Assembly: GCF_004353925.1 (NCBI RefSeq)
Contig: NZ_SMOK01000013.1
Span: 55,412-119,411 of the forward strand
DNA: 64,000 nucleotides
Source: Pseudomonas sp. H9
GTDB lineage: Bacteria; Pseudomonadota; Gammaproteobacteria; Pseudomonadales; Pseudomonadaceae
Direction: 5' to 3'
The notes under the pieces were generated by a model. It worked only from the letters and a program-made list of their open reading frames with translations, ran no database searches and was not told where the DNA came from. Below, in pieces: positions 48,940-59,338 of the stretch. A program made the position numbers and the translations under genes. Positions within the stretch are counted from its first letter, which is position 1. Every line of letters begins with the position of its first letter.

Positions 48940-49533
48940 ATGCTACTGATGATCGACAACTACGACTCCTTCACCTACAACGTCGTGCAATACCTCGGCG
49001 AGTTGGGTGCAGAGGTCAAAGTCATTCGCAACGACGAACTGACTATCGCCCAGATTGAAGCCCTGAACCCCGAGCGCATTGTGGTCTCTCCGGGTCCATG
49101 CACTCCAACCGAGGCTGGCGTTTCCATCGAAGCCATTCTGCACTTTGCTGGCAAGCTGCCAATCCTCGGCGTGTGCCTGGGCCACCAGTCCATTGGTCAG
49201 GCCTTCGGCGGCGATGTCGTACGGGCTCGCCAAGTGATGCACGGCAAAACCAGCCCGGTTTTCCACAGGGATCTGGGTGTATTTGCCGGCCTGAACAACC
49301 CGCTGACGGTTACCCGCTACCATTCACTGGTGGTTAAGCGCGAAACCTTGCCTGAGTGCCTGGAGGTTACGGCCTGGACGGCGCTGGAAGACGGCTCGGT
49401 TGATGAGATCATGGGCCTGCGCCACAAAACCCTGAATATAGAAGGGGTGCAGTTCCACCCTGAGTCGATTCTCACCGAGCAGGGCCACGAGCTGTTCGCC
49501 AACTTCCTCAAACAGACCGGCGGCCGCCGCTAA
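48940..49533 (+). CDS. trpG: Anthranilate synthase component II (glutamine amidotransferase)
   Basis: 197 aa. [26 protein letters not shown], catalytic Cys in [16 protein letters not shown] and the His-Glu pair in [10 protein letters not shown]. Supplies ammonia to TrpE, possibly also to PabB. First gene of trpGDC. Confidence 0.97.
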   Translation: MLLMIDNYDSFTYNVVQYLGELGAEVKVIRNDELTIAQIEALNPERIVVSPGPCTPTEAGVSIEAILHFAGKLPILGVCLGHQSIGQAFGGDVVRARQVMHGKTSPVFHRDLGVFAGLNNPLTVTRYHSLVVKRETLPECLEVTAWTALEDGSVDEIMGLRHKTLNIEGVQFHPESILTEQGHELFANFLKQTGGRR

Positions 49534-49542
49534 GGATCGATC

Positions 49543-50592
49543 ATGGATATCAAGAGTGCGCTCAGCCGCATCGTCGGCCACCTGGACCTGAGCACTGAAG
49601 AAATGCGCGATGTCATGCGCGAAATCATGACCGGTCAGTGCACCGAAGCGCAGATCGGCGCTTTCATGATGGGTATGCGCATGAAAAGCGAAAGCATCGA
49701 TGAAATCGTCGGTGCGGTAACCGCTATGCGTGAACTGGCTGAGAAGGTCGAACTGCAGTCCCTCGACGGTGTGGTCGACATCGTCGGCACCGGGGGTGAT
49801 GGCGCCAATATCTTCAACGTGTCCACCGCTTCAGCCTTCGTTCTCGCGGCGGCCGGCTGCACCGTGGCCAAGCACGGTAACCGTGCAGTCTCTGGCAAGA
49901 GCGGCAGCGCCGATCTGTTGGAGGCGGCAGGAATTTACCTGAACCTGACACCTGTGCAGGTAGCGCGCTGCATCGATAGCCTCGGCATCGGCTTCATGTT
50001 CGCCCAGACCCATCACAAGGCGATGAAATTCGCTGCTGGCCCGCGTCGAGACTTGGGTCTGCGTACCCTGTTTAACATGCTTGGCCCGCTTACGAATCCG
50101 GCCGGGGTTAAACACCAGGTGGTCGGTGTGTTCACTCAGGCCCTGTGCCGTCCATTGGCCGAAGTCCTGCAGCGCCTGGGCAGCAAGCATGTGCTGGTGG
50201 TGCACTCGAAAGACGGCCTGGACGAGTTCAGCCTGGCAGCGCCGACCTTTGTCGCCGAGCTGAAAAATGACCAGATCACAGAGTATTGGGTCGAACCGGA
50301 AGACCTCGGTATGAAGAGCCAGAGCCTGCATGGCCTGGCAGTTGAAGGCCCGCAGGCGTCACTGGATCTGATCCGCGATGCGCTGGGCCGACGCAAAACC
50401 GAAAACGGCCAAAAGGCCGCTGAAATGATTGTGCTCAACGCTGGCGCAGCGCTCTATGCCGCTGATCATGCAATGAGCCTCAAATCCGGTGTCGAACTGG
50501 CCCATGACGTGCTGTACACCGGGCTGGCCTGGGAGAAGCTGCAAGAGCTGGGCGCCTTTACTGCGGTATTCAAGGTGGAGAATGAAGGATGA
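49543..50592 (+). CDS. trpD: Anthranilate phosphoribosyltransferase
   Basis: 349 aa. [17 protein letters not shown] (PRPP motif), [26 protein letters not shown] and [13 protein letters not shown]. Start 49543 follows an AAGGA. Overlaps trpC by 4 bp. Confidence 0.98.
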   Translation: MDIKSALSRIVGHLDLSTEEMRDVMREIMTGQCTEAQIGAFMMGMRMKSESIDEIVGAVTAMRELAEKVELQSLDGVVDIVGTGGDGANIFNVSTASAFVLAAAGCTVAKHGNRAVSGKSGSADLLEAAGIYLNLTPVQVARCIDSLGIGFMFAQTHHKAMKFAAGPRRDLGLRTLFNMLGPLTNPAGVKHQVVGVFTQALCRPLAEVLQRLGSKHVLVVHSKDGLDEFSLAAPTFVAELKNDQITEYWVEPEDLGMKSQSLHGLAVEGPQASLDLIRDALGRRKTENGQKAAEMIVLNAGAALYAADHAMSLKSGVELAHDVLYTGLAWEKLQELGAFTAVFKVENEG

Positions 50593-51425
50593 GTGTACCG
50601 ACGGTTTTGGAAAACATTCTGGCGCGTAAAGTCCAGGAAGTCGCCGAGCGTAGCGCTCGCGTGAGTCTTGCCGAGCTTGAGCGTCTGGCTGCCGCCGCCG
50701 ATGCACCGCGTGGGTTCGCCAAAGCGCTGATCGAACAGGCGAAGCGCAAGCAGCCTGCGGTGATTGCCGAGATCAAAAAAGCCTCACCGAGCAAAGGTGT
50801 GATCCGCGAGAACTTCGTGCCTGCCGACATCGCTGTCAGTTACGAAAAAGGCGGCGCGACCTGCCTGTCGGTACTGACGGATGTCGATTATTTCCAGGGC
50901 GCCGATGTGTACCTGCAACAAGCGCGTGCAGCCTGCAAGCTGCCAGTGATCCGCAAGGACTTCATGATCGACCCGTATCAGATCGTCGAAGCCCGCGCCT
51001 TGGGCGCCGACTGCGTGCTGCTCATCGTTGCCGCGTTGGATGACGTGAAAATGGCCGAGCTGGCTGCTACAGCGAAAAGTGTCGGCCTGGATGTGCTGGT
51101 CGAAGTGCATGACGGTGACGAGCTGGAGCGGGCGCTGAAAACCCTCGATACGCCGCTGGTCGGTGTCAACAACCGCAACCTGCACACCTTTGACGTCAGC
51201 CTGGAAACCACTCTCGACCTGCTGCCACGTATTCCCCGTGACCGCCTGGCAATCACCGAAAGCGGTATTCTCAACCGTGCAGATGTCGAGCTGATGGAAA
51301 TCAACGAGGTCTACTCGTTCCTGGTCGGCGAAGCCTTCATGCGTGCCGAGCATCCTGGGCTGGAGTTGCAGCGCCTGTTCTTCCCTGAACGCGCAGTGCA
51401 GAATCTGGTGCCTGAACTGGATTGA
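50589..51425 (+). CDS. trpC: Indole-3-glycerol phosphate synthase
   Basis: 278 aa, monofunctional (not fused to TrpF). TIM barrel with [47 protein letters not shown] and [10 protein letters not shown]. Last gene of trpGDC, followed by a clear terminator. Confidence 0.98.
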   Translation: MSVPTVLENILARKVQEVAERSARVSLAELERLAAAADAPRGFAKALIEQAKRKQPAVIAEIKKASPSKGVIRENFVPADIAVSYEKGGATCLSVLTDVDYFQGADVYLQQARAACKLPVIRKDFMIDPYQIVEARALGADCVLLIVAALDDVKMAELAATAKSVGLDVLVEVHDGDELERALKTLDTPLVGVNNRNLHTFDVSLETTLDLLPRIPRDRLAITESGILNRADVELMEINEVYSFLVGEAFMRAEHPGLELQRLFFPERAVQNLVPELD

Positions 51426-51435
51426 TTCGACGATG

Positions 51436-51458
51436 AAGCCGGCATTGCCGGCTTTTTT
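51436..51458 (+). terminator. Terminator of trpGDC
   Basis: AAGCCGGC-ATT-GCCGGCTTTTTT, an 8-bp stem with 3-nt loop and six T residues, 10 bp after the trpC stop. Confidence 0.92.
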
Positions 51459-51478
51459 GTATCTACAAGGTTGCTGTG

Positions 51479-52183
51479 ATGACTGATCAAATACTGGATG
51501 TGACTGTCGAGGCCGGATTGCAGGCCGAACAGGATCTGCTGGCGGCCGTGTGCAAAGGCGAAAAAGAATACGGCCTGTTGTTCTGGCGTCCGACGGATCG
51601 TGCCTTGGTCATGCCTCGGCGCATGAGTCGCCTGGAGGGGTTCGAGGCTGCTTGTGCCGAGCTGGCGATTGCCGGATGGCCGGTGCTGTTGCGCGAAACC
51701 GGGGGCGAGCCGGTGCCTCAGTCGCCAGCTGTGATCAACATCGCCTTGATTTATGTCGCGCCACGCAGCGAAGGCGATCATGGGCGTATCGAAAATGCCT
51801 ACGAACGTCTGTGCCTGCCGTTGTGTGATGTATTGCGCGAATGGGGCGGGTTGGCGTCAGTTGGGGAAATTGAAGGGGCGTTCTGTGACGGCCGCTACAA
51901 CGTTAATCTCAATGGCCGCAAGCTTGTAGGTACCGCTCAGCGCTGGCGACAGGGGCTCAATGGCAAGCGTCCGGTGGTGCTGGTGCATGGCGCCTTGCTG
52001 TTGGACAACGAGCGTGAGTCGATGGTGGCTGCGGTCAATCGCTTCAACGAATGTTGCGAGTTGGAACAGCGTTGCCTCGCCGACAGCCACATCGCGCTGC
52101 ACGAAGTTGTGCCCCAGGCGCCAGTGCTTGAGCGCCTTGGCCAGGCCTATGCGGACGTCATCAAGGGCATCGCTCGCGATTAG
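51479..52183 (+). CDS. Lipoate-protein ligase-like protein (BPL/LplA/LipB fold)
   Basis: 234 aa from the ATG at 51479 (AAGG 8 bases upstream; a GTG just before it is less likely). The fold is suggested by [43 protein letters not shown] and [22 protein letters not shown], where the GRKLVGTAQ segment would hold the acyl-adenylate lysine. It is shorter than canonical LplA (about 340 aa) and sits away from lipA/lipB, so it may act on another acyl group or be a paralogue of unknown substrate. Convergent with vfr, overlapping by 4 bp. Confidence 0.8.
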   Translation: MTDQILDVTVEAGLQAEQDLLAAVCKGEKEYGLLFWRPTDRALVMPRRMSRLEGFEAACAELAIAGWPVLLRETGGEPVPQSPAVINIALIYVAPRSEGDHGRIENAYERLCLPLCDVLREWGGLASVGEIEGAFCDGRYNVNLNGRKLVGTAQRWRQGLNGKRPVVLVHGALLLDNERESMVAAVNRFNECCELEQRCLADSHIALHEVVPQAPVLERLGQAYADVIKGIARD

Positions 52184-52824
52184 CGGGTGCCAAAGACCAC
52201 CATGGTCTTGCCTTTGACGTGAACCAGGCTGCGTTCTTCAAGGTCTTTGAGTACGCGGCCGACCATCTCTCGTGAACAACCGACGATTCGACCAATCTCC
52301 TGACGGGTGATCTTGATCTGCATGCCGTCAGGGTGGGTCATGGCATCGGGTTGCTTGCACAGCTCCAGCAAGCAGCGGGCAACGCGCCCGGTAACATCGA
52401 AAAAGGCCAGGTCGCCGACTTTTCGGGTGGTATTGCGTAAGCGTTGCGCCATCTGACTGCCCAGCGCATAGAGAATGTCCGGATCCTGACGGGCCAGCTC
52501 GCGGAATTTCTCGTAACTGATTTCTGCTACCTCGCACTCGCTTTTTGCTCGCACCCAGGCACTGCGTCGCTGTTCCTGCCCGGTTGGCTCAAACAAACCC
52601 AGCTCACCAAAGAAATCACCGCTGTTGAGGTAGGCAATGATCATTTCATGGCCGTCGTCATCCTCAATCAAGATAGTTACCGAGCCTTTGACGATGAAAG
52701 ACAGGGAGTCGGCTTTATCGCCGGCACAGAGAATGTTGCTCTTGGCCGCAAAGCGGCGCCGCTGGCAATGGGCGAGCAGCTTGTCGATGTTCTTGATCTT
52801 GGCTGGAAGGGCTGAGGCGACCAT
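52180..52824 (-). CDS. vfr: cAMP-responsive regulator Vfr/Crp
   Basis: 214 aa. The cyclic-nucleotide domain has the phosphate-binding segment [12 protein letters not shown]...RSAWVRA, followed by the dimerisation helix and the [30 protein letters not shown]. Matches Vfr of P. aeruginosa and Crp of P. putida. Global regulator, weakly tied to carbon control in pseudomonads. Confidence 0.96.
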   Translation of the reverse strand: MVASALPAKIKNIDKLLAHCQRRRFAAKSNILCAGDKADSLSFIVKGSVTILIEDDDGHEMIIAYLNSGDFFGELGLFEPTGQEQRRSAWVRAKSECEVAEISYEKFRELARQDPDILYALGSQMAQRLRNTTRKVGDLAFFDVTGRVARCLLELCKQPDAMTHPDGMQIKITRQEIGRIVGCSREMVGRVLKDLEERSLVHVKGKTMVVFGTR

Positions 52825-53014
52825 GGCTGAATCCCGGTAAGAGGCAACGCTTGTAAACTTTTATAGGTTGTCTGGCGTGCTGCGCCAGTGATTTGGCGTC
52901 AGCTTATCAGACACTTGTTGGTATATCGGCAGATTTACTCGCACGCTTGAGCTTTTCCGTCGGCCTTTCTGGGTCTAAGCTGGCAGCCTTTTTTCAAACA
53001 AGGGAGTCCAGGTG

Positions 53015-53437
53015 ATGAAGGCGCGTATCCAGTGGGCAGGTGAAGCCATGTTTCTGGGTGAATCGGGTAGTGGCCATGTTGTGGTCATGGACGGCCCGCC
53101 CGAGGCCGGCGGGCGTAACCTGGGTGTTCGACCCATGGAAATGCTGCTGTTGGGCCTGGGTGGCTGCAGCAACTTCGATGTGGTCAGCATCCTGAAGAAG
53201 TCCCGCCAGGCAGTGGAAAGCTGCGAAGCCTTCCTGGATGCCGAGCGCGCCAGCGAGGATCCGAAGGTGTTCACCAAGATTCACCTGAACTTCGTGGTCA
53301 AGGGTCGTGGCCTCAAAGAGGCTCAGGTCAAGCGTGCGGTAGAACTGTCGGCAGAGAAATACTGCTCGGCGTCGATCATGCTTGGCCGTGCAGGCGTTGA
53401 GATCACCCACAGCTACGAGATTGTCGAACTCGGCTGA
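53015..53437 (+). CDS. OsmC family protein
   Basis: 140 aa from the ATG at 53015 (GGGAG upstream). The two redox cysteines of the family are in LGLGGCSNFDVVSIL (about residue 53) and SAEKYCSASIMLG (about 116), so peroxide or organic hydroperoxide reduction is plausible. Divergent from vfr by 190 bp. Confidence 0.9.
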   Translation: MKARIQWAGEAMFLGESGSGHVVVMDGPPEAGGRNLGVRPMEMLLLGLGGCSNFDVVSILKKSRQAVESCEAFLDAERASEDPKVFTKIHLNFVVKGRGLKEAQVKRAVELSAEKYCSASIMLGRAGVEITHSYEIVELG

Positions 53438-53450
53438 TCAGTACATCCCG

Positions 53451-53520
53451 GTGGGAGCGTGCTTGCCCCGCGATGCGGTCTATCAAACACACCGCATCGC
53501 GGGGCAAGCCCGCTCTCACC
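53451..53520. repeat. REP pair, stems facing inward
   Basis: GTGGGAGCGTGCTTGCCCCG from 53451 and the inverted CATCGCGGGGCAAGCCCGCT ending at about 53520, with a 23-nt spacer. Same orientation as the pair at 1190. It lies between the OsmC-like gene and the stop of the membrane protein gene. Confidence 0.88.
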
Positions 53521-53522
53521 GT

Positions 53523-54563
53523 CTATCGGCGTAGCGCAGGCAGCAATTGCTGCAGGCCAACTGGCAGCTTGGACCGCAAGCGAACAGTCAATGCTTCCCG
53601 ATGCTTCTGGTACAACAATCCCAGCGCAATGACCCCCAGGCCGATCACGCTCAGTACCACCGGGAACAGCAGGGAATCGGCAAACACTTCGTACGACAGA
53701 TAACCCAGATACGCCGCTACGCCCATGGCCCCAAAGACCATGAACATCGGCCTGCGCAACAAGACCGCCACGCCCATCAGACCTACGTTGATCAGGCAAT
53801 ACAGGGCTTTGTTCAACTCGCTGTCGCTCTCCATCAGGCTAAGCCCAAACCAAAAAGCGAGTAGCCCGGCAAGATAACCCCAGAACGCAAAGTCCTGCCG
53901 GGTACGCCCATCGATCACCAGGAACACGGCTAGCAACACCAGGCCGAACCACAACGACACGGCCAGGCGTTGTTCCCAGGTGAAGGTATGGCCGTAAAAC
54001 CACTCACTCAGGTCCATGGACATAAACCACAAGGCCACAGCGATGGGCATGACGATGAAGGGGAAGGGGATCAAGCGCAGCATTAGCAGGCCAGCGACAA
54101 CCGTTGCCGCTTCCATCAACAGCCAGCCTGCCTGCACGTAGGAGTAGTAGTTATGGTAACCGGTCTGAGTGTCATCAAGTGGCCAGATGCCGGTAAGCCG
54201 TTCTACCGCGAAAACCGCCAGTGGCACGATACTGACGGCCACCGCTGCAAGTACGCCGGCCGGGATGATCTGGCCGCGGCGTTGCATTAGCAAGCCGGCG
54301 AAGGTCAGGCAAACGATATAAGCCAATGCGATTACCAGCAACGCCACATCGCCAATGCGCATCCAGGCTTCGGTGAGTAACCAGCCCATGGCAGCCATGA
54401 TCAGCAGTGCGCCAAGGTAGAACGCAACATGGGCTAATTGGAAGCTAGGCTGTGTACCGGGTTGGCGTTTGAGAAACTCAAGCAGCGCCTGATCCTGGCC
54501 TGGGTTCAGAACGCCTGCACTGACCGCTCGGGCCAGATCCTTGGCATCGAAACGTTCCTTCAT
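53523..54563 (-). CDS. Multi-pass membrane protein, DUF2157-like
   Basis: 346 aa. A short soluble N-terminus (MKERFDAKDLARAVSAGVLNP...) resembles the start of DUF2157 proteins and is followed by about ten hydrophobic helices, from HVAFYLGALLIMAAMGWLL to LFPVVLSVIGLGVIALGLLY. No catalytic motif seen. Function unknown. 11 bp downstream of coq7 on the same strand. Confidence 0.75.
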   Translation of the reverse strand: MKERFDAKDLARAVSAGVLNPGQDQALLEFLKRQPGTQPSFQLAHVAFYLGALLIMAAMGWLLTEAWMRIGDVALLVIALAYIVCLTFAGLLMQRRGQIIPAGVLAAVAVSIVPLAVFAVERLTGIWPLDDTQTGYHNYYSYVQAGWLLMEAATVVAGLLMLRLIPFPFIVMPIAVALWFMSMDLSEWFYGHTFTWEQRLAVSLWFGLVLLAVFLVIDGRTRQDFAFWGYLAGLLAFWFGLSLMESDSELNKALYCLINVGLMGVAVLLRRPMFMVFGAMGVAAYLGYLSYEVFADSLLFPVVLSVIGLGVIALGLLYQKHREALTVRLRSKLPVGLQQLLPALRR

Positions 54564-54574
54564 GATGGTATGAC

Positions 54575-55222
54575 CTAAATACGGTAGGTACTTTTGGTCA
54601 TGACCTTGGCCATCAGGCTCATGCCAAAACGTACGGGGGCAGGGAAGCGATAGCCGCCAGCCTCCAGGGCTGATTCGGCGTGTTGTTCTTCATCGACGCG
54701 CATTTGTTCAAGAATCGCCCGGGATTTTTCATCCTCGCTCGGAATCTGCTCCAGATGTTCGTCCAGATGTTTGCATACCTGATGCTCGGTGGCGGCAACG
54801 AACCCCAGGCTGACTTTATCGCTGACCAAGCCGGCCAACGCACCGATGCCGAACGACATGCCGTAAAACAGCGGGTTCAGCACGCTAGGGTGGCTGCCCA
54901 ACTGACGGATGCGCTGTTCGCACCAGGCCAGGTGATCGATCTCTTCTTCGGCCGCATGCTCCATGGCCTTGCGTACTTGTGGCAACTTGGCGGTCAACGC
55001 CTGGCCCTGGTAGAGCGCCTGAGCGCAGACTTCACCGGTATGGTTGATGCGCATCAGCCCGGCCACATGGCGGGTTTGAGTATCGTCCAGGCTGACATCC
55101 GGCTGGATGATAGCCGGAGAAGGGCGGGATGGTTGGCCGCTGAAGGGCAGCAAGGTGCGCATGGCTGTATCGGCCTGCAGCAACAAGCGGTCGAGCGGCG
55201 AGTATTGACGTTCGGTAGCCAT
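54575..55222 (-). CDS. coq7: 2-polyprenyl-3-methyl-6-methoxy-1,4-benzoquinone monooxygenase (Coq7)
   Basis: 215 aa from the ATG at 55222 with GGAGG upstream. Di-iron carboxylate motifs are present: [38 protein letters not shown] and [10 protein letters not shown]. It hydroxylates the ubiquinone ring. Confidence 0.97.
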   Translation of the reverse strand: MATERQYSPLDRLLLQADTAMRTLLPFSGQPSRPSPAIIQPDVSLDDTQTRHVAGLMRINHTGEVCAQALYQGQALTAKLPQVRKAMEHAAEEEIDHLAWCEQRIRQLGSHPSVLNPLFYGMSFGIGALAGLVSDKVSLGFVAATEHQVCKHLDEHLEQIPSEDEKSRAILEQMRVDEEQHAESALEAGGYRFPAPVRFGMSLMAKVMTKSTYRI

Positions 55223-55287
55223 CGGGCACCTCCGCAAGAATGTGCCCGATAGTTTACCGCAATCGTGAAGATCGGGCTTGTCCTGGA

Positions 55288-55626
55288 TCAGCCCGGCGGC
55301 CAGTGCATCTGGCGCTGACCCAGCACGTGCATGTGGATGTGGTAGACCGTCTGGCCACCCAGTTCGTTGCAGTTCATCACCACGCGGAAACCGTCTTCGC
55401 AGCCCAGCTCTTTGGCCAGACGCTGTGCGGTGAACAGGATATGCCCGGCCAGACCTTTATCTTCTTCGGTCAGGTCATTGAGCGTACGAATCGGCTTTTT
55501 CGGGATGACCAGAAAATGAACCGGCGCTTGTGGCGCGATATCGTGGAAGGCCAGAACCTGGTCGTCCTCGTAGATGATCTTGGCCGGGATTTCCCGGTTG
55601 ATGATCTTGGTGAACAGAGTATCCAC
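55288..55626 (-). CDS. HIT family hydrolase
   Basis: 112 aa from a GTG start at 55626 with GGAG 8 bases upstream; this gives (M)[21 protein letters not shown], the normal HINT N-terminus. A much longer frame to 56172 is only an antisense shadow of the neighbouring SDR gene. The histidine triad is HIHMHVLG near the C-terminus. Probably hydrolyses AMP-linked or acyl-AMP compounds. Confidence 0.94.
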   Translation of the reverse strand: MDTLFTKIINREIPAKIIYEDDQVLAFHDIAPQAPVHFLVIPKKPIRTLNDLTEEDKGLAGHILFTAQRLAKELGCEDGFRVVMNCNELGGQTVYHIHMHVLGQRQMHWPPG

Positions 55627-55697
55627 TACGGTTGCTCCATGTGAGAGGTCGGGCTTGAGTGTACTCAGGCCGAGTGGTGACGCCCAGCCCTGCGTCT

Positions 55698-56471
55698 TCA
55701 GCGTGGGCAGTAGGCCTGATTGATTGCGCCGGACAGCTTGCGCACCATCCAGCGCGACAACAGGCGGGGGCTGAACGCCAGCCACCGATTGCGTCGCCCG
55801 GGGATGATCAGAGCGCGGTTCTTGTCCAAGGCGCGAACGGTGTACAGGGCTACTTCTTCCGGGCTCAGGCAGCGTTGGCCCTTCTCCAGGCGCGGGATTT
55901 TGCGCAGCGGCGAGCGGACCGGGCCTGGGCACAGCACCGAGACCTTGATACCGGTGCGTTTGAGCTCTTCGCGAAGGCCTTCGGAAAAGTGCAACACATA
56001 GGCCTTGCTCGCGGCATAACTGCTCATCCAGGGCCCAGGGGCAAAGGCAGCAAGGGACGCGACGTTGAGGATCTGCCCGCCGCCCTGAACGGCCATGGCA
56101 TTGCCCAGCGCATGGCATAGCCGGGTCAAGGCGAGGATATTCACTTCGATCAGGTCCTGCTCGTCGCCCCATTCTTGGGCCAGGAACGGACCGTAGGTAC
56201 GAATCCCGGCACAGTTGACCAGCAGATCAATCCTTCGCTCACTCTCTTCAAGCTCCAGCAGAAACCCGGACAAGCGCAGTGGTTCGCCCAGATCGCAGGC
56301 GCGAAACAGTACTTCAACGCCAAAGCGTTGGGTGAGTTCGATAGCAATGCTTTCCAGCGGGTCGCGCTGACGTGCCACCAGGATCAGGTTGCGTCCCCGA
56401 CGAGCCAGCGCCTCGGCCAGTGCCAGGCCTAAGCCACTGGACGCACCGGTGATCATGGCGTAACGGGTCAT
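55698..56471 (-). CDS. Short-chain dehydrogenase/reductase
   Basis: 257 aa. Cofactor motif MITGASSGLGLALAEAL, LVNCAGI, catalytic Ser in LNVASLAAF and YAASKAYVLHFSE with Tyr and Lys. The ARQRDPLESIA segment after beta-2 suggests NADP use. Substrate unknown; related to DltE/YqjQ-type SDRs. Confidence 0.92.
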   Translation of the reverse strand: MTRYAMITGASSGLGLALAEALARRGRNLILVARQRDPLESIAIELTQRFGVEVLFRACDLGEPLRLSGFLLELEESERRIDLLVNCAGIRTYGPFLAQEWGDEQDLIEVNILALTRLCHALGNAMAVQGGGQILNVASLAAFAPGPWMSSYAASKAYVLHFSEGLREELKRTGIKVSVLCPGPVRSPLRKIPRLEKGQRCLSPEEVALYTVRALDKNRALIIPGRRNRWLAFSPRLLSRWMVRKLSGAINQAYCPR

Positions 56472-56580
56472 GCAGTTCTCCAGGGGGAAGGGCGGCCAAA
56501 GCGCGCAGTTTACTGAGGTTTGTGTGCCGATGAGAGCGTAAGGGTATTACTCATGCAGCCGTCCAGTGCCGTAGTAAGGC

Positions 56581-57537
56581 TCAACCTGGCCAGTGATGGC
56601 TCAGGGCTGCAGCGGAGGCCTGGGCCTGGCGGTATTCGTCATCCAGACTGGTGATCAGTTGCTCGACAGAGCACAGACTGTCGATGGCACCGACGCCTTG
56701 ACCTGCCGACCAGACGGTCTTCCAGGCTTTGGCCTCATCGTGAATGGGTTTGAGCTTGGCTTCGGTGTGACTACGTAAGGCCGCCATGTCAAAACCGGCG
56801 GCTTCCAGACTCTGACGCATGAAGCTGGCAGGCACCCCGGAAACCGCAGCAGTGTGGATGATATCGGCTGCCTTGGCCTCTAGCATCATTTCTTTGTACG
56901 GGCCTGGGGCCTGGCTTTCGTGTGTCGCGATAAAGCGGGTACCCAGGTAGGCGAGGTCTGCACCCAGCAACTGTGCAGCGAGAACCTCGTGGCCTCGGTT
57001 GATGCAGCCGGCCAACAGCAGTGTCTTGTCGAAGAACTGGCGGATTTCGGCGATCAGTGCGAAGGGGCTCCAGGTGCCAGCATGGCCCCCCGCACCAGCG
57101 GCCACAGCAATCAAGCCGTCTACGCCAGCCTCGGCAGCTTTTTCGGCATGGCGCCGAGTGGTGACGTCATGGAACACCAGGCCGCCGTAACTGTGCACAG
57201 CATCAACCAACTCCTTCACCGCCCCGAGGCTGGTAATGACGATGGGGACTTTATGCTCTACACACAGCGCCAGGTCTGCCTGCAGGCGTGGATTGCTCTG
57301 GTGCACGATCAGGTTGACCGCATAGGGGGCTGGTTTTTCCAGCGATGCCAGGCCTGTTTCGATTTCCTCAAGCCAGGCTTTGAAGCCGCCGCTGTCACGC
57401 TGATTCAGCGCCGGGAAACTGCCGACGATTCCATTGGTACAACAGGCGAGCACCAGTTGCGGGTTGGAGATCAGAAACATGGGGGCCGCAACCACCGGCA
57501 GGCGCAAGCGTTGTTCAAGCAGGGCAGGCAATGACAT
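56581..57537 (-). CDS. Nitronate monooxygenase family FMN enzyme
   Basis: 318 aa. LRLPVVAAPMFLISNPQLV at the N-terminus, GAGGHAGTWSPFALI (FMN-binding), GADLAYLGTRFIATHES. FMN TIM barrel of the 2-nitropropane dioxygenase family, which oxidises propionate-3-nitronate and related toxins. 34 bp downstream of the hemJ start region on the same strand. Confidence 0.92.
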   Translation of the reverse strand: MSLPALLEQRLRLPVVAAPMFLISNPQLVLACCTNGIVGSFPALNQRDSGGFKAWLEEIETGLASLEKPAPYAVNLIVHQSNPRLQADLALCVEHKVPIVITSLGAVKELVDAVHSYGGLVFHDVTTRRHAEKAAEAGVDGLIAVAAGAGGHAGTWSPFALIAEIRQFFDKTLLLAGCINRGHEVLAAQLLGADLAYLGTRFIATHESQAPGPYKEMMLEAKAADIIHTAAVSGVPASFMRQSLEAAGFDMAALRSHTEAKLKPIHDEAKAWKTVWSAGQGVGAIDSLCSVEQLITSLDDEYRQAQASAAALSHHWPG

Positions 57538-57570
57538 GGCAAGTTTCCCGAGGCTGAGTAAGGGCTTAGG

Positions 57571-57996
57571 TTAGAACGGTTTGACCACCACCAGAATTAC
57601 GACCGCCAGCAGAATCAGTACCGGCACTTCGTTAAACCAACGGTAGAACACGTGGCTGCGTGTGTTTTCACCGCGCGCGAAGCGTTTGAGTTGAGCTCCA
57701 CACATGTGGTGGTAGCCAATCAACAGAATCACCAGGGTGAGTTTGGCGTGCATCCAGCCCTGGCTGAGAAAGCCGGGAGTCAGGCTCATCAGCCAGATAC
57801 CAAAGACCAGCGTGGCAATCATCGACGGGAGCATGATGCCGCGATACAGCTTGCGCTCCATGGTGATGAAGCGCTCCTGGCTGATGCTGTCCTGGCTTTG
57901 CGCGTGATAGACAAACAAGCGCGGCAGGTAGAACAGCCCGGCAAACCAGCAGACCACGCTGACGATGTGCAGCGCTTTGATCCAGAGAAATAGCAT
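57571..57996 (-). CDS. hemJ: Protoporphyrinogen oxidase HemJ
   Basis: 141 aa with four hydrophobic helices. Conserved LWIKALHIVSVVCWFAGLFYLPRLFVYH carrying the functional His, and WMHAKLTLVILLIGYHHMCG. HemJ converts protoporphyrinogen IX to protoporphyrin IX in the membrane. Divergent from argC. Confidence 0.92.
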   Translation of the reverse strand: MLFLWIKALHIVSVVCWFAGLFYLPRLFVYHAQSQDSISQERFITMERKLYRGIMLPSMIATLVFGIWLMSLTPGFLSQGWMHAKLTLVILLIGYHHMCGAQLKRFARGENTRSHVFYRWFNEVPVLILLAVVILVVVKPF

Positions 57997-58138
57997 GGAG
58001 TTGAGTTCCTTCAGGGTTCACGGTCGTCAGATAGTAGAGGCTAGGCGCCTGGCGGGCCATCTCAACAGTTGTAGGCGTGTTTCCGGCCCCCTATTATCGT
58101 GGGCTTTCCTGTAGGTTCGTTGATAAGGGGCACGCGTT

Positions 58139-59173
58139 ATGGTCAAGGTCGGTATCGTTGGCGGCACGGGTTACACCGGCGTCGAATTGCTGCGTTTGTT
58201 GGCGCAGCATCCACAGGCAGAGGTCGCGGTCATTACGTCGCGTTCCGAGGCTGGCCTTGCGGTGGCCGATATGTACCCGAACCTGCGTGGTCATTACGAT
58301 GGCCTGGCTTTCAGCGTGCCTGATGTGAAAACCCTGGCAGCCTGTGACGTGGTCTTCTTCGCCACCCCTCACGGTGTTGCACATGCATTGGCAGGTGAAT
58401 TGCTGGCCGCCGGCACTAAGGTCATTGACCTGTCTGCCGACTTCCGCCTGCAGGACGCCGATGAATGGGCCAAATGGTACGGCCAGCCCCATGGTGCTCC
58501 TGAGCTGCTCAAAGATGCGGTCTATGGTCTGCCTGAAGTTAACCGCGAGCAGATCCGCCAGGCGCGCCTGATCGCCGTCCCGGGTTGCTACCCGACAGCA
58601 ACCCAGCTGGGCTTCCTGCCGCTGTTGGAGGCTGGTATTGCTGATGCTTCGCGCTTGATCGCCGACTGCAAGTCAGGTGTGAGCGGGGCTGGTCGCGGGG
58701 CCTCGGTTGGCTCGCTGTTCTGTGAGGCGGGTGAAAGCATGAAGGCTTATGCCGTCAAAGGTCACCGCCACCTGCCGGAAATCACCCAAGGCCTGCGCCG
58801 GGCTGCTGGTGGTGAGGTTGGCCTGACATTTGTGCCGCACCTGACGCCAATGATCCGTGGTATCCACTCCACCCTGTACGCAACCGTCGCCGACACCTCG
58901 GTCGATCTGCAAGCACTGTTCGAGAAGCGCTACGCCGATGAGCCGTTCGTCGATGTGATGCCTGCCGGCAGTCACCCTGAAACCCGCAGCGTTCGCGGCG
59001 CCAACGTCTGCCGCATCGCCGTGCACCGCCCGCAGGGTGGTGATCTGGTGGTGGTGTTGTCGGTCATCGACAACCTGGTCAAAGGCGCGTCGGGCCAGGC
59101 AGTACAGAACCTCAACATCCTCTTCGGGCTGGATGAGCGCATGGGCCTGTCGCACGCCGGTCTGTTGCCTTAA
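58139..59173 (+). CDS. argC: N-acetyl-gamma-glutamyl-phosphate reductase
   Basis: 344 aa. [18 protein letters not shown] (NADP-binding), [10 protein letters not shown], catalytic Cys in [12 protein letters not shown] and [15 protein letters not shown]. Third step of arginine synthesis. Starts after a GATAAGGGGCAC stretch. Confidence 0.98.
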   Translation: MVKVGIVGGTGYTGVELLRLLAQHPQAEVAVITSRSEAGLAVADMYPNLRGHYDGLAFSVPDVKTLAACDVVFFATPHGVAHALAGELLAAGTKVIDLSADFRLQDADEWAKWYGQPHGAPELLKDAVYGLPEVNREQIRQARLIAVPGCYPTATQLGFLPLLEAGIADASRLIADCKSGVSGAGRGASVGSLFCEAGESMKAYAVKGHRHLPEITQGLRRAAGGEVGLTFVPHLTPMIRGIHSTLYATVADTSVDLQALFEKRYADEPFVDVMPAGSHPETRSVRGANVCRIAVHRPQGGDLVVVLSVIDNLVKGASGQAVQNLNILFGLDERMGLSHAGLLP

Positions 59174-59174
59174 G

Positions 59175-59250
59175 CCCGCAGCGGCAAGCCAGAAGCTACA
59201 AGCTAAGGCCTTGGGCAATTAGCTTGTAGCTTGCAGCTAATCACTTACAG
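59175..59250. repeat. AAGCTACAAGCTA-type intergenic repeat
   Basis: AGAAGCTACAAGCTA and the inverted TAGCTTGTAGCTTGCAGCTA directly after argC; the same kind of repeat as at 24437 and 63711. Confidence 0.65.
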
Positions 59251-59261
59251 CTTTCGTATTC

Positions 59262-59310
59262 TTGACCGATTTTCTCGGAGAAGCGGATAATGCGCGTCAT
59301 CACGCATTAT
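59262..59310 (+). promoter_or_regulatory. erpA promoter with overlapping inverted repeat
   Basis: TTGACC (59262-59267) and GATAAT (59286-59291) are spaced 18 bp. An inverted repeat ATAATGCGCG (59287-59296) / CACGCATTAT (59301-59310) covers the -10 and start region, as an operator might. The regulator cannot be named; it does not match the IscR consensus I remember. Confidence 0.5.
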
Positions 59311-59338
59311 GGCGGCATAGCGCCGGGAGATAGTCAGC

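Noticed and set aside
55624..56172. N-terminal extension of the HIT protein
   Set aside because: Lies antisense in the SDR gene; a GTG with a good ribosome binding site gives the normal HIT length.
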